Assembly: GCA_012514255.1 (NCBI GenBank)
Contig: JAAZAP010000059.1
Span: 1 to 12,573 of the forward strand
Direction: 5' to 3'
Length of the DNA stretch: 12,573 nucleotides
DNA from: Bacteroidales bacterium
Lineage (GTDB): Bacteria > Bacteroidota > Bacteroidia > Bacteroidales > VadinHA17
Made by a program: the position numbers and the translations under genes. How positions within the stretch are numbered: the stretch's first letter is position 1; each line of letters opens with the position of its first letter. Shown one piece after another: positions 1 through 7,023 of the stretch. The notes below the pieces were generated by a model, which made no database searches, was not told the DNA's origin, and worked only from the letters and a program-made list of their open reading frames with translations.

Positions 1-1
1 C

Positions 2-325
2 CCCGTCTCGGACATTGCCCCCGCCGCAGACATAACACTAACGAAGAAGCTTGATGATCACAACAACTACGAAATTAACCTTACGGCAAAAAACCTTGCT
101 GCCGTTGACCGGCTCGCTCCTTACAAGAACACATACGTTCTCTGGATCGTAACCACAACCGGTGAGATAAAGAATGCAGGCCAGCTGAATGTGAAGAATG
201 CAAAGAAAGCCGAGCTGGAAACCCTGACATCCTTTGATTTCTACGAGGCATTCATCACCGCCGAGGAAGAGGGAGATATACTGGAACCGAAAGGTCTTGA
301 AATTACCAGAATCACTTTCAAATAA
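2..325 (+). CDS. Secreted/periplasmic protein, anti-sigma-factor-like C-terminal domain (5' end missing)
   Basis: The reading frame is open from the window edge to TAA at 323-325, giving the last 107 residues of a protein whose start lies outside. The visible part looks like one beta-sandwich. A segment YVLWIVTTTGEIKNAG, followed about 30 residues later by a segment ending in EGDILEPKGLEI, resembles the W-x-V...G...aG and G...P.G elements of the extracytoplasmic domain of RskA-type anti-sigma-K factors. In those factors this domain sits in the periplasm and the cytoplasmic part binds a sigma factor. Here neither a membrane segment nor a sigma-binding part can be seen, so it could equally be a free secreted domain. 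The coding frame and stop are certain; the family call is a resemblance only. Confidence 0.5.
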   Translation, partial: PVSDIAPAADITLTKKLDDHNNYEINLTAKNLAAVDRLAPYKNTYVLWIVTTTGEIKNAGQLNVKNAKKAELETLTSFDFYEAFITAEEEGDILEPKGLEITRITFK

Positions 326-330
326 ACAAC

Positions 331-373
331 ACCGGGGCTGATGTTGTCACTTCAGTGACGCACCAGCCCTGGT
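331..373. terminator. Hairpin between convergent genes, probable bidirectional terminator
   Basis: ACCGGGGCTG (331-340) pairs with CAGCCCTGGT (364-373) with one G-T wobble. Inside it, GTCAC (346-350) pairs with GTGAC (355-359) around a TTCA loop. It starts 5 nt after the stop of the upstream partial gene and lies 26 nt beyond the stop of the outer membrane protein gene on the other strand. The minus-strand side is followed by the T-rich run GTTGTTTATTT, typical of an intrinsic terminator. The plus-strand side has only a weak T-containing tail (GATATTCTG), so termination may be better for the minus-strand transcript. Confidence 0.7.
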
Positions 374-399
374 GATATTCTGTAATCCTCCGGTAAAGG

Positions 400-2769
400 T
401 CACTTCACCAGAGTGCCGCTCTTGCTGTCGCTCTCTACCTCCACATTGCGGTCAAGCCTCTTGACCTTCCTGCCCTTGTTGAATTTGTACGAATAAGAGA
501 ACTGGAAGAAGCCGGCGGCATCAAAGCCAATTACATTCGTGGAAGAAAAATCAGTTGCTTCGGTTTCAGTGCGATTCAGCTTCACCTGCCCTGAGAAGGG
601 CAGCACCCACACAACGCCAAGACTGTGATTCCCCAACTGGGTCTGGATGCCGGGACCATAGAACGGGTGATTGTATGTCTTTGAACGGGCATTCATGTTC
701 ACCCCGTCATAGTTAAGGAAAGCAAACACAGTTGTCTTCTTGCTCTTGCCAAGGCTGGCATATGCCGCACCGGTCATGCTCCAGGAGTAATAATCCTTAC
801 CCGGTATAGTAAATGTCTGACCCGTATACTCATTGATATGACCCTTGAAGACCCTCGCATTGAAATTGATGTACCATAATGTTGCATTGACTCCGCCTCC
901 CAGCTCATAGCCGCTGAGGAGGTTATAGGGCTTGGTGAATGTGATCAGCGAGTGGTCCTCGGGCGATTGTGTTACGCGGTACTCATTGCCCGTCCTGTCT
1001 GAAAAGTACTCATTGTAGATGTAAGGTGAAAAATAATTACTCCCGAAATTCCAGGTATATGTAAGCTGGAGCCGGTCACGGTAATCGGGCCTCAGATCAG
1101 GATTTCCCTGGGTGATGTTGTAATTCTGATCGGTCCTGAAATAAGGATTCATGTCATAGATCCCGGGACGATTAATCCTTCTGTTATAGGTGAACTTCAG
1201 GTTATGCGACACCGAAAACTTATACTGAAGATTTACCGATGGCAGAAAGCATGTATAATCCGGCCTGGTAACAGAATCGGCATTGATATGACTGTTCTCA
1301 ACCCTTAGTATTGCCTGCATCCCTATCTTCTTCAGATTATAAGTGATCCCCCCGTAGACAGAATTACGCAACTCTGCATACTCAAACAGGTTGTCAGATT
1401 CAACATTATCAACGATAAAATCATAACCCATCTGCTGGTAATATAACTGGTAGCCTGATTCGATCTTTGCATTCATCCCCACCGGGTGGACATAATTCAC
1501 TTTGGCTGAATAGTAGTTCCTGGTGTTCAGGTTCTCTTCATGCCTTGAATAGGTATCCAGCATTGTACCTGAATCATATGGGTATCGGGTATTCTCAAAA
1601 CCGTTATCCTCCCGTGACCTGAAATTGTAATAAGTATTTTCAACGGTAAGTTCTTGCACCGGGTTCTGAAAGGTTCTTTTATAAAACAAAGAGGCTGATG
1701 CCTCGTCGCTTTTATAGCCGTTAAGTGTATTGGTTATAACTGTACTCAGCGGGGTTTCGCTTTTATAAAGGAAGGTTTCACTGAGCAGGTCAATATCCTG
1801 GTTTATGGGCTTATAACTGATGTTCAGGCTCAGGTTATTCCTGTCATTGATGTAATAATCAAACCCGCTGTTTACTGAAGAGAGCGTCACTGCCAGTCCG
1901 CCGTTTCCCGAGAGGCTGATTGTTGAATCTATTGCCGTAAAGCGGCTTTCCGTGGTCTGGCTGATATCAAGAGCCTGATAAACATTAAGGGCCGTCAGGT
2001 AAAAGGTGATCTTTCCGAGAGAGTAATCAATGCTTCCGGTAGCCTGGCTGGTTATCTTGTTAAAAGGCTTCAGGTTAAGGCCGACATTGCCGTTCACCCC
2101 GTACCTGGCCTCCTTCTTCAGGATTATACTGATAACCCCGTCAATGTTACCCTCGTACTTGCCAGACGGATTGCTTATTATCTCTATCGACTGGATATCA
2201 GATGGAAGCAGTCGCGCCAGGTATTCCTTGTCGCGCTGCCTGCCATCCACCTGGATAATGAAGTTACTGCTGCCGTTAAGAGTAACGTTGTTCTGATAAT
2301 CAACATTGACCTGTGGTATCTTTTTCAGCAGGTCATACCCGTTAGTGGCTGTCCGCGAAACCACTTCAGGAATGGCATAGCTGGTTCTGTCAACCATCTC
2401 CTTTCCCTTGAGGCGTTCTCCCACCACCATTATTTCATCTATGCTGGCTGTGGTTTCAGCCAGGAAGATTGTATCAACAGTAACATCAGAACTGCCTTCG
2501 GCAACAGCAACGCTCCTGCCGGTTGTTTTGTAACCCACGTAACTTATCCTTATGAAGTAGTTACCGGGTTTTACATTTTCAAGGAGATACCCTCCGTCGC
2601 CCAGGGTAATTACTCCTGTAATCATTGATGAGTCAGGCAGCTGAACAAGGCCCACGGTAGCGTAAGGCGCAGGAGACCTGTCACTCTCAAGGCATACTTT
2701 ACCGCTGATATTCTGAGCCTGTGTTGCAACAGAGGCTGCCAGAAGCAATCCGACTAAAATTCTTTTCAT
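400..2769 (-). CDS. TonB-dependent-receptor-like outer membrane beta-barrel protein
   Basis: A 789-residue outer membrane protein. Residues 1-19 are a signal peptide (MKRILVGLLLAASVATQAQ). Residues about 20-105 form a carboxypeptidase-regulatory-like beta-sandwich with the usual G-x-Y-x-L-x-x-V-x-P-G-x-Y and VGYK elements. Residues about 130-218 are a TonB-receptor plug domain (LLKKIPQV, NGSSNFIIQVDGR, then IQSIEIISNPSGKYEGN). The rest is beta-barrel of the 'outer membrane beta-barrel family' seen across Bacteroidota (probably PF14905), with an NRRINRPGIYDMNPYF segment and GNPDLRPDYRDRL. The last barrel-like strand (FQFSYSYKFN) is followed by a charged tail of about 24 residues. No SusD-like partner gene is adjacent, so a glycan-uptake role is not supported; substrate and even transport activity are unknown. 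It starts 19 nt after the stop of the DUF6263-like gene and is probably co-transcribed with it. Start, length and family are clear. Confidence 0.88.
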   Translation of the reverse strand: MKRILVGLLLAASVATQAQNISGKVCLESDRSPAPYATVGLVQLPDSSMITGVITLGDGGYLLENVKPGNYFIRISYVGYKTTGRSVAVAEGSSDVTVDTIFLAETTASIDEIMVVGERLKGKEMVDRTSYAIPEVVSRTATNGYDLLKKIPQVNVDYQNNVTLNGSSNFIIQVDGRQRDKEYLARLLPSDIQSIEIISNPSGKYEGNIDGVISIILKKEARYGVNGNVGLNLKPFNKITSQATGSIDYSLGKITFYLTALNVYQALDISQTTESRFTAIDSTISLSGNGGLAVTLSSVNSGFDYYINDRNNLSLNISYKPINQDIDLLSETFLYKSETPLSTVITNTLNGYKSDEASASLFYKRTFQNPVQELTVENTYYNFRSREDNGFENTRYPYDSGTMLDTYSRHEENLNTRNYYSAKVNYVHPVGMNAKIESGYQLYYQQMGYDFIVDNVESDNLFEYAELRNSVYGGITYNLKKIGMQAILRVENSHINADSVTRPDYTCFLPSVNLQYKFSVSHNLKFTYNRRINRPGIYDMNPYFRTDQNYNITQGNPDLRPDYRDRLQLTYTWNFGSNYFSPYIYNEYFSDRTGNEYRVTQSPEDHSLITFTKPYNLLSGYELGGGVNATLWYINFNARVFKGHINEYTGQTFTIPGKDYYSWSMTGAAYASLGKSKKTTVFAFLNYDGVNMNARSKTYNHPFYGPGIQTQLGNHSLGVVWVLPFSGQVKLNRTETEATDFSSTNVIGFDAAGFFQFSYSYKFNKGRKVKRLDRNVEVESDSKSGTLVK

Positions 2770-2788
2770 GTTCTGTCCCCAAATAGGG

Positions 2789-3736
2789 TTATTGTAATAG
2801 AATGATGTTTGTTTCGCCGTTGATATCCATTGGCATCTGCATGCTGAAGCCCGGGCCGCTTATGCCAAGGTTCCCCGAGATATGCGTTTTGCTGTTTTCT
2901 TCAATCCTCAGGCCGGTATTTACATCAACAACCATGCTTGCCCTGCTCATGCCCTTCAGGTCTTCATAGGTCACGGTGGCCCCGCCTGATTCAATCGGTG
3001 TCGCATTCTCTGTCGCTTTTATTGCTGATTCTGTAGTTATATCTGCCCTGGTGCCGTCAATATCATCAAGACGGTATGCAGATATTATGTCCAAAGCCAT
3101 TCCCCCGGAGTTCAGCTGTTGGTTAATGCTCCACTTCTCTCCCCGTGAAACCTGCCTGGCGGGCAGGAAGTGCGTAAACATTGCAATCATGGATTTAAGG
3201 TTGCCCTCGCTGACAGTCTCTATCACCTGCTTCCTTACCGCCTCCGCTGCCGCACCTTTTAATGAGATACTGGCTGTATCCCTGAGAACTATGGCAGGGA
3301 TCATGGCGGCATTCACAATCTCTACCGGCTTACCACTATAGTCAATCTTTGTATACAGGGCATTTTTGCTCAACCTGTTCATAATGCATGAAAGAATGTC
3401 GGCTGTCTCTGCCGAACCGATGTCTCCCTCGTTCAGAGAGCTGATAGTCATCACCTTACCCATAGTATTGGTGATGGTTACCAGGGTGTCAAATCGCACT
3501 TCGGCTATTATAAAATCAGGTGTCGTCTCAAGCATTTTCAGTGACATTGTATAACTGACCCTTGATTCAGTTGCCTGACTGACGCCGTTAACTGTTTGTG
3601 AAACGGTTTGTTCCGAAACAGACCGGAACCGGTAAATCCGGTTTTTCTCAGGATTCAATTTGAGATTGATGCTGTTCTGTGCCTCCAGTGAAAGAGATAC
3701 AGTAATTGTGATAAACAGAATAAGGATTTTTTTCAT
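2789..3736 (-). CDS. Secreted DUF6263-like protein
   Basis: A 315-residue exported protein, counting from ATG at 3736. An upstream in-frame ATG at 3769 would add 11 residues (MICKKNLKIKP) ahead of a normal signal peptide, so the internal start MKKILILFITITVSLSLEAQ is preferred. Mature sequence: an N-terminal strand region opening INLKLNPEKNRIYRFRS, a middle part with FDTLVT and TKIDYSGKPVEI, a P-A-R-x-V-x-x-G-E-K-W-S segment near residue 200, and a C-terminal region containing DVNTGLRIEENS. This arrangement fits the DUF6263 family (large beta-rich secreted proteins of Bacteroidota, function unknown). No Shine-Dalgarno is visible; the A-rich leader AAAATAAAACCA precedes the ATG. A promoter-like TAATTTCG, one mismatch from TAnnTTTG, lies on the minus strand at 3780-3773 but without a clear -33 partner. 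It heads a two-gene unit with the outer membrane protein. Confidence 0.75.
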   Translation of the reverse strand: MKKILILFITITVSLSLEAQNSINLKLNPEKNRIYRFRSVSEQTVSQTVNGVSQATESRVSYTMSLKMLETTPDFIIAEVRFDTLVTITNTMGKVMTISSLNEGDIGSAETADILSCIMNRLSKNALYTKIDYSGKPVEIVNAAMIPAIVLRDTASISLKGAAAEAVRKQVIETVSEGNLKSMIAMFTHFLPARQVSRGEKWSINQQLNSGGMALDIISAYRLDDIDGTRADITTESAIKATENATPIESGGATVTYEDLKGMSRASMVVDVNTGLRIEENSKTHISGNLGISGPGFSMQMPMDINGETNIILLQ

Positions 3737-3856
3737 TGGTTTTATTTTCAGGTTTTTCTTACAGATCAAAGGCGAAATTATGCAGCCGGCTCTGCTCTGA
3801 CCATAGTTTGTCGGTGAACGGACCGGTTTGGCTGGTGAATGGCGGAATATGGCAAC

Positions 3857-3916
3857 CCGAGCCTGCCAAAGAAGGGCCGGCCAGGACCGAACCTGCCGGA
3901 GAAGTGCCGGTCATCA
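3857..3916 (+). repeat. Imperfect 30-bp tandem repeat, two copies
   Basis: Copy 1 is 3857-3886 and copy 2 is 3887-3916. They agree at about 23 of 30 positions; the 24-bp core, CCGA(G/A)CCTGCC followed by AGAAG and GCCGG, agrees at 20 of 24. The repeat lies in the GC-rich 242-bp gap between the divergent DUF6263-like gene and the 162-residue barrel gene, ending 62 bp before the preferred start of the latter. It could be regulatory sequence or a relic of local duplication. Confidence 0.7.
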
Positions 3917-3978
3917 TCAGATTTATTATTATCACTCAATTCACTACATTTATACTCAACAGACTTACCATTAAGAGA

Positions 3979-4467
3979 ATGTTTCAGATCAGAATCTTCA
4001 GAGTGATTTTAGTATGTGCCGCCCTATTGATTAACAGCGTACTGTCAGCACAGAGCCGTTTTGAAGTCAGCACCGGGGCGGGGCTTTTTGACGGCGTATT
4101 CCTTAAGGCAAGATACGGTCAGAAATTCCAGGTAGGCCTGAGCCAGGATCTGATCAGCCAGATGCACACCACCGGGCTGGAGTTTTTTTACCGGCTGCCG
4201 CGAAGGGGAGCCCCGGGCACAGCAGGGCCGTTTTACGTGATGTGCGGGATTAGCACCACCCTGTTCGGAAAGGGATACGACACTTTTGAGCAGAGTTATC
4301 TTTATCCGAGGATCGGCAGGTCTTTTCTGTTTCCCGGCAGAAGCAGCAGGGTCGGGGTGAATGCCGAGCTGGGAGTAACCGTCCACCGCACCACCAATCC
4401 TCCGGAAGGATACATCACCGAGCTCTTCCCCTTCTCCGTCAGCGCCGGATTCTTTTACAGGTTCTGA
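3979..4467 (+). CDS. Small outer membrane beta-barrel protein (unknown function)
   Basis: A 162-residue exported protein, counting from ATG at 3979 (MFQIRIFRVILVCAALLINS, signal peptide ending VLSAQ at residue 25). The mature part alternates short hydrophobic and glycine-rich strands and ends in FYRF, a terminal phenylalanine like that recognised by the BAM machinery. This fits a small barrel of perhaps eight strands. The frame is open upstream to ATG at 3736, but that 81-codon extension would bury the signal peptide, so the shorter start is chosen; GAGA lies 1-2 nt before it. The gene is visibly GC-richer than its neighbours (G/C runs at 4065-4090 and 4190-4235). The next gene, 134 bp downstream on the same strand, also encodes a barrel. 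I do not recognise a named family. Confidence 0.7.
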   Translation: MFQIRIFRVILVCAALLINSVLSAQSRFEVSTGAGLFDGVFLKARYGQKFQVGLSQDLISQMHTTGLEFFYRLPRRGAPGTAGPFYVMCGISTTLFGKGYDTFEQSYLYPRIGRSFLFPGRSSRVGVNAELGVTVHRTTNPPEGYITELFPFSVSAGFFYRF

Positions 4468-4553
4468 AAAAACAAAACCGCAGGTTATAATATACCGCTC
4501 ATAGGATTACACTGTCCCATTGTATAATGAGAATCCGGTTCTGTTGGATTTAA

Positions 4554-4584
4554 TTTACCGGCTGTGGCATTTGAAGTAGCTTTA
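4554..4584 (+). promoter_or_regulatory. Weak Bacteroidota-type promoter candidate
   Basis: TTTA (4554-4557), a 19-nt spacer and TAGCTTTA (4577-4584) each differ by one base from the Bacteroidota pattern TTTG-N19-TAnnTTTG. The predicted transcript start near 4590 would leave a leader of about 12 nt before the ATG at 4602. With two mismatches in an AT-rich area this could be chance. Confidence 0.3.
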
Positions 4585-4601
4585 AATATAAAAGATATGG
4601 A

Positions 4602-5363
4602 ATGAAAGCAAAGAAAGCACTTCTAATGACGCTGTTACTTGTGATTTCAGCATGCGTTTTCTCACAAAAGAAATTTGAGGGCGGATTAACGGTTGGCACG
4701 GGGTTTACTGATTTCAGAGGTCTGGATGCTGAATATATGACTGAGGATATGAGCATTGCCCTGTCGGATGCAATTGGCGAACATTTTCCCATTGAATCTT
4801 CACCAAGGAATTTTACGCTGACAGTGGGTGGATTTGTTACCTACAATATTCTGCCCTGGCTTGGATTAAGAGGCGCTGTTGAATATACCCCGAAAGGTGA
4901 GCAGTATGGAGGAGACCTATACCTGTCGACCAATCTAAACATGGAGTCAATAGTACTGAAGTACTCGTCTGTTTTCAAGCTGACATATCTTGAATTTCCG
5001 GTTTCATTACAGCTGTCTACCCGATCAAAGAAGAAAGAGAAAAACTTTTACGTGTTTGTAAATATGGGAGTAGCACCGGCCATGAATCTCTCAGCCAAAT
5101 ATGATATGACCCTGAGTCTGGTAGAACAGGGGTTCAACAACAGTGGTATTACATCCGATGTTATAGAAAGCGAAAGTGACTCAGGTGATCTCGACGGGAT
5201 TAGTTCAACTGACCTGGGAGTACTTGTTTCAACCGGAGTTGTTTTCAATTCGATCGGGGTTGATATCAAGCTGACCAACGGAAGAAAGAGCATCTTTGAA
5301 GATCCGGAAGAAGGCTACATAAGGAACAATACCATTACCGCCGCCATGTGGATTGTATTCTGA
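4602..5363 (+). CDS. PorT-like outer membrane beta-barrel protein
   Basis: A 253-residue protein with a signal peptide (residues 1 to about 21, MKAKKALLMTLLLVISACVF then SQ). The sequence fits the outer membrane beta-barrel superfamily of Bacteroidota (probably PF13568, the PorT-like group). It opens with GGLTVGTGFTDFRGLDAEY. A central LRGAVEYTPKGEQYGG matches the 'pElly..kG' strand pair, LTYLEFPVSLQL matches the family's Y-L-E-I-P-V strand, and FYVFVNMGVAPAMNLSAKY is the next strand pair. The acidic stretch ESESDSGDLDGISSTD near residue 190 is probably an extracellular loop, and the chain ends in WIVF. Some family members act in the type IX secretion system, but no other such gene is nearby, so no role is assigned. 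The start is supported by signal peptide placement; only a weak GGA precedes it. Confidence 0.75.
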   Translation: MKAKKALLMTLLLVISACVFSQKKFEGGLTVGTGFTDFRGLDAEYMTEDMSIALSDAIGEHFPIESSPRNFTLTVGGFVTYNILPWLGLRGAVEYTPKGEQYGGDLYLSTNLNMESIVLKYSSVFKLTYLEFPVSLQLSTRSKKKEKNFYVFVNMGVAPAMNLSAKYDMTLSLVEQGFNNSGITSDVIESESDSGDLDGISSTDLGVLVSTGVVFNSIGVDIKLTNGRKSIFEDPEEGYIRNNTITAAMWIVF

Positions 5364-5406
5364 GCCACCAAAGGCAAACCCGGGCATTCCATCAAAGCAA
5401 AATACA

Positions 5407-5423
5407 CATCAGTGGCACTGATG
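5407..5423 (-). terminator. Intrinsic terminator of the 5426-6829 operon
   Basis: A perfect inverted repeat CATCAGT (5407-5413) / ACTGATG (5417-5423) with a 3-nt loop lies 2 nt beyond the stop codon of the 190-residue protein gene. On the minus strand the hairpin is followed by TGTATTTTGCTTTG, a T-rich tail. The plus-strand side has no T run, so it should work mainly for the leftward transcript. Confidence 0.65.
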
Positions 5424-5425
5424 CG

Positions 5426-5998
5426 TCAGAAGGTTACCAGCAATCCGACTCCTGCTGATCGCCCATAGTAGTACCGGGGAACAATTTTTACATCCAACGC
5501 CACAGACGGAGTCTTTATATAGTAATTGCTGTATTTGGGAACAAATGCTCCTATTGCTCCTCCTATGAGAGCTCCTCCCCCGGTGAAGCCAAGCACAAAA
5601 GGAACCCAGTTAATACCGGATGTTTCACCATAATCGCCCAGCGCTTCGCCTTCTGCAGTGAGCACCCCGACGAGTGCAGAGAGGCACATCAACCCTCCTC
5701 CGTATAGGGCGAAGGCACCTGCTTTTGAGCCTGACTTAACTTTGATGTAGTTAATCATCGATGAACCAATCGGCATTGACCTGCTTTCACCTGTTTGAAT
5801 ATCAAGATACTGTAGAAGGGTGTCCTGAACCAACTGAATATTTTTTGCTTCAATTGGCTGAATGGACTTTTTCACATAAATCTTGCCCTTGGAATATGAC
5901 TTGTTTGCCTCAAGGAACAGCTTGTTGTACTGTGCATTAAGCGTGCAGCTTAATGATAAGACTATCAGTACACTGATAATTTTTACAGAAGGTCTCAT
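5426..5998 (-). CDS. Unrecognised exported protein with two glycine-rich hydrophobic segments
   Basis: A 190-residue protein I cannot assign to a family. Residues 1-23 are a signal peptide (ends LNAQ). Residues 24-90 are polar with SKGKIYVKK and a closing INYIKVKSG, a layout like the short strand domain that precedes glycine-zipper regions in some Bacteroidota envelope proteins. Two hydrophobic glycine-rich stretches follow, at about 93-113 (GAFALYGGGLMCLSALVGVL) and 132-153 (with GGGALIGGAIGAF), the second a clear GxxxG-type zipper. The chain ends in GLLVTF, a terminal phenylalanine as in outer membrane proteins. It probably sits in or at the outer or inner membrane and may oligomerise. It starts 30 nt after the 266-residue protein gene and ends at a terminator, so the two form one operon. 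No start other than 5998 is credible. Confidence 0.65.
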   Translation of the reverse strand: MRPSVKIISVLIVLSLSCTLNAQYNKLFLEANKSYSKGKIYVKKSIQPIEAKNIQLVQDTLLQYLDIQTGESRSMPIGSSMINYIKVKSGSKAGAFALYGGGLMCLSALVGVLTAEGEALGDYGETSGINWVPFVLGFTGGGALIGGAIGAFVPKYSNYYIKTPSVALDVKIVPRYYYGRSAGVGLLVTF

Positions 5999-6028
5999 TG
6001 TGTGATATGTGCTATATATTCAATATTC

Positions 6029-6829
6029 TTATTTTGCTGTTTTAAGCTGAACGGTTTCAGAAATTAACAGGTATTGATCAAGCAGGCTCTGAAAGACTTC
6101 CGGCTGTCCTTCCCTGATTCTTCCCTCCTTCATTGCAACACCTGATGCAATCAGTTCACCCTCATGATTATAAAGATTCACGCCATACCATAATATAGCC
6201 GTGTTTGGTGTTACAAGGTCCATCTTATACCCTGAAAGCCTGAAGTGAGCATATGCCAGGTATTTGATATTCAATTCAGAGCAGAGGCTCATCACAGTTT
6301 GCTTTACTTCATCCGGTTTAAGTGTTTTCATTCCGTTCAAGCCGGTAGCGTCGCCTCCGTTGGATTCTGTTACTATAAAGTTAAAATCGCCTGAAGAGAT
6401 ATAAACCTGCGGGAAATGTTCATCAACGGACATGAGGGCATCAGCTCTTTCATATGATTCTCTCAAATCCGCAAACTGTGGCAACGATTGCAGCTCTGTT
6501 CCGTATACAACTTCACAGCCCAGTTGGGTTGAAAGGTTGGCCGCAACCGCTTTATGCAAGGTGTCTGCATAGGAAGCCATCAGCTGGTTAATTTCAACTG
6601 ACATATTCTTGTAATGTGACCTTGCTATCCCGGCAGGCACGTTGATTCCGGTTGGCTGCTGAAAACTGACCAGTGTCCCCATAAGCGCTACCCTGTCCAC
6701 GACTCCCGTTGTCATGGCTGGTCGTTGTACGAAACATTGTGTCTGAAGAAGCATGCTGGCAAGAGCAACAGTGATGATGACACCAGAGCGTTTTAATCGC
6801 TTTGTAACATTTGCTAGGTTAAGTTTCAT
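6029..6829 (-). CDS. Unrecognised exported protein, possible lipoprotein
   Basis: A 266-residue protein, counting from ATG at 6829. The frame is open to an upstream ATG at 6976, but the added 49 residues (tryptophan- and cysteine-rich) do not look like coding sequence and would precede the signal peptide. Residues 1 to about 30 (MKLNLANVTKRLKRSG, then a hydrophobic stretch ending MLLQTQC) form an export signal. The cysteine could be lipidated, but the preceding LQTQ is not a good lipobox. The mature part opens RVALMGTLVSF and continues with a helix-like stretch ending ADTLHKAVAANLSTQLGCEVVYG. This VALMGTL...LSTQL...VVYG order recalls CsgG/TolB-type alpha/beta domains (small GTL-strand, helix, strand), but the resemblance is weak. 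It leads a two-gene operon with the 190-residue protein and lies 194 bp behind the LytTR regulator gene, making it the regulator's likeliest target. Confidence 0.6.
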   Translation of the reverse strand: MKLNLANVTKRLKRSGVIITVALASMLLQTQCFVQRPAMTTGVVDRVALMGTLVSFQQPTGINVPAGIARSHYKNMSVEINQLMASYADTLHKAVAANLSTQLGCEVVYGTELQSLPQFADLRESYERADALMSVDEHFPQVYISSGDFNFIVTESNGGDATGLNGMKTLKPDEVKQTVMSLCSELNIKYLAYAHFRLSGYKMDLVTPNTAILWYGVNLYNHEGELIASGVAMKEGRIREGQPEVFQSLLDQYLLISETVQLKTAK

Positions 6830-6980
6830 GGGTGATTTGATTAGAAGGTGAATACTCAATATGATTAAGTTTCTGCGGATATCCCGGCAATGGCTCCGCC
6901 AGGTCCACGGCGCACAATTCCAAACCAAATTACTGATTACCAGGTGAGACAGAGAAGCAAACCAACAGAATAACACCCTG

Positions 6981-7014
6981 GTGCTATAACTGGATGCCCA
7001 CGTACGATAACCGG
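6981..7014 (-). promoter_or_regulatory. Candidate LytTR-regulator binding site: 13-bp direct repeat, 21-bp period
   Basis: Read on the minus strand, CCGGTTATCGTAC (7014-7002) and CCAGTTATAGCAC (6993-6981) agree at 10 of 13 positions and are offset by exactly 21 bp, two helical turns. LytTR proteins typically bind two 9-bp direct repeats with a 12-13-bp gap, giving the same period, with core (A/C)(C/A)GTT. Here the second copy has CAGTT and the first CGGTT, so the match is partial. The site is 10 bp beyond the stop of the LytTR gene and about 150 bp before the operon it could control. The rest of the 6830-7023 gap shows a long-loop inverted repeat (ACCAGGTG / CACCCTGGT, 6941-6983) and no clear promoter. 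Confidence 0.4.
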
Positions 7015-7023
7015 TAAATGATG

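Noticed and set aside
2030..2296. Antisense open frames inside the large minus-strand genes (also 2976-3341, 7981-8247, 9581-9790)
   Set aside because: They lie wholly opposite genes with strong family evidence and show no domain, signal peptide or ribosome-binding site of their own.
3736..3978. N-terminal 81-codon extension of the 162-residue barrel protein
   Set aside because: It would place a well-formed signal peptide at residue 82 and overlap the start of the divergent DUF6263-like gene by one base. The start at 3979 was used, and the open leader is kept as a finding.
4482..4511. AGGTTATAA and AGGATTACA, also 21 bp apart, as another LytTR site
   Set aside because: The similarity is short and AT-driven, the second copy lacks GTT, and the location is unrelated to the regulator.
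4523..4528. TATAAT box upstream of the 253-residue barrel gene
   Set aside because: There is no matching TTGACA, and Bacteroidota housekeeping sigma factors use TAnnTTTG rather than TATAAT.
6744..6754. Lipobox at the end of the 266-residue protein's signal peptide
   Set aside because: The residues before the cysteine (LQTQ) lack the small residue normally needed just before it, so a lipoprotein is mentioned only as a possibility.
6830..6976. N-terminal 49-codon extension of the 266-residue protein
   Set aside because: The extra residues are rich in W, C and H, precede a clear export signal and overlap the gap holding the candidate LytTR site.
6941..6983. Inverted repeat ACCAGGTG / CACCCTGGT as a terminator of the LytTR gene
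   Set aside because: The loop is about 26 nt, one arm has a bulge and no T run follows, so readthrough into the downstream operon is plausible.
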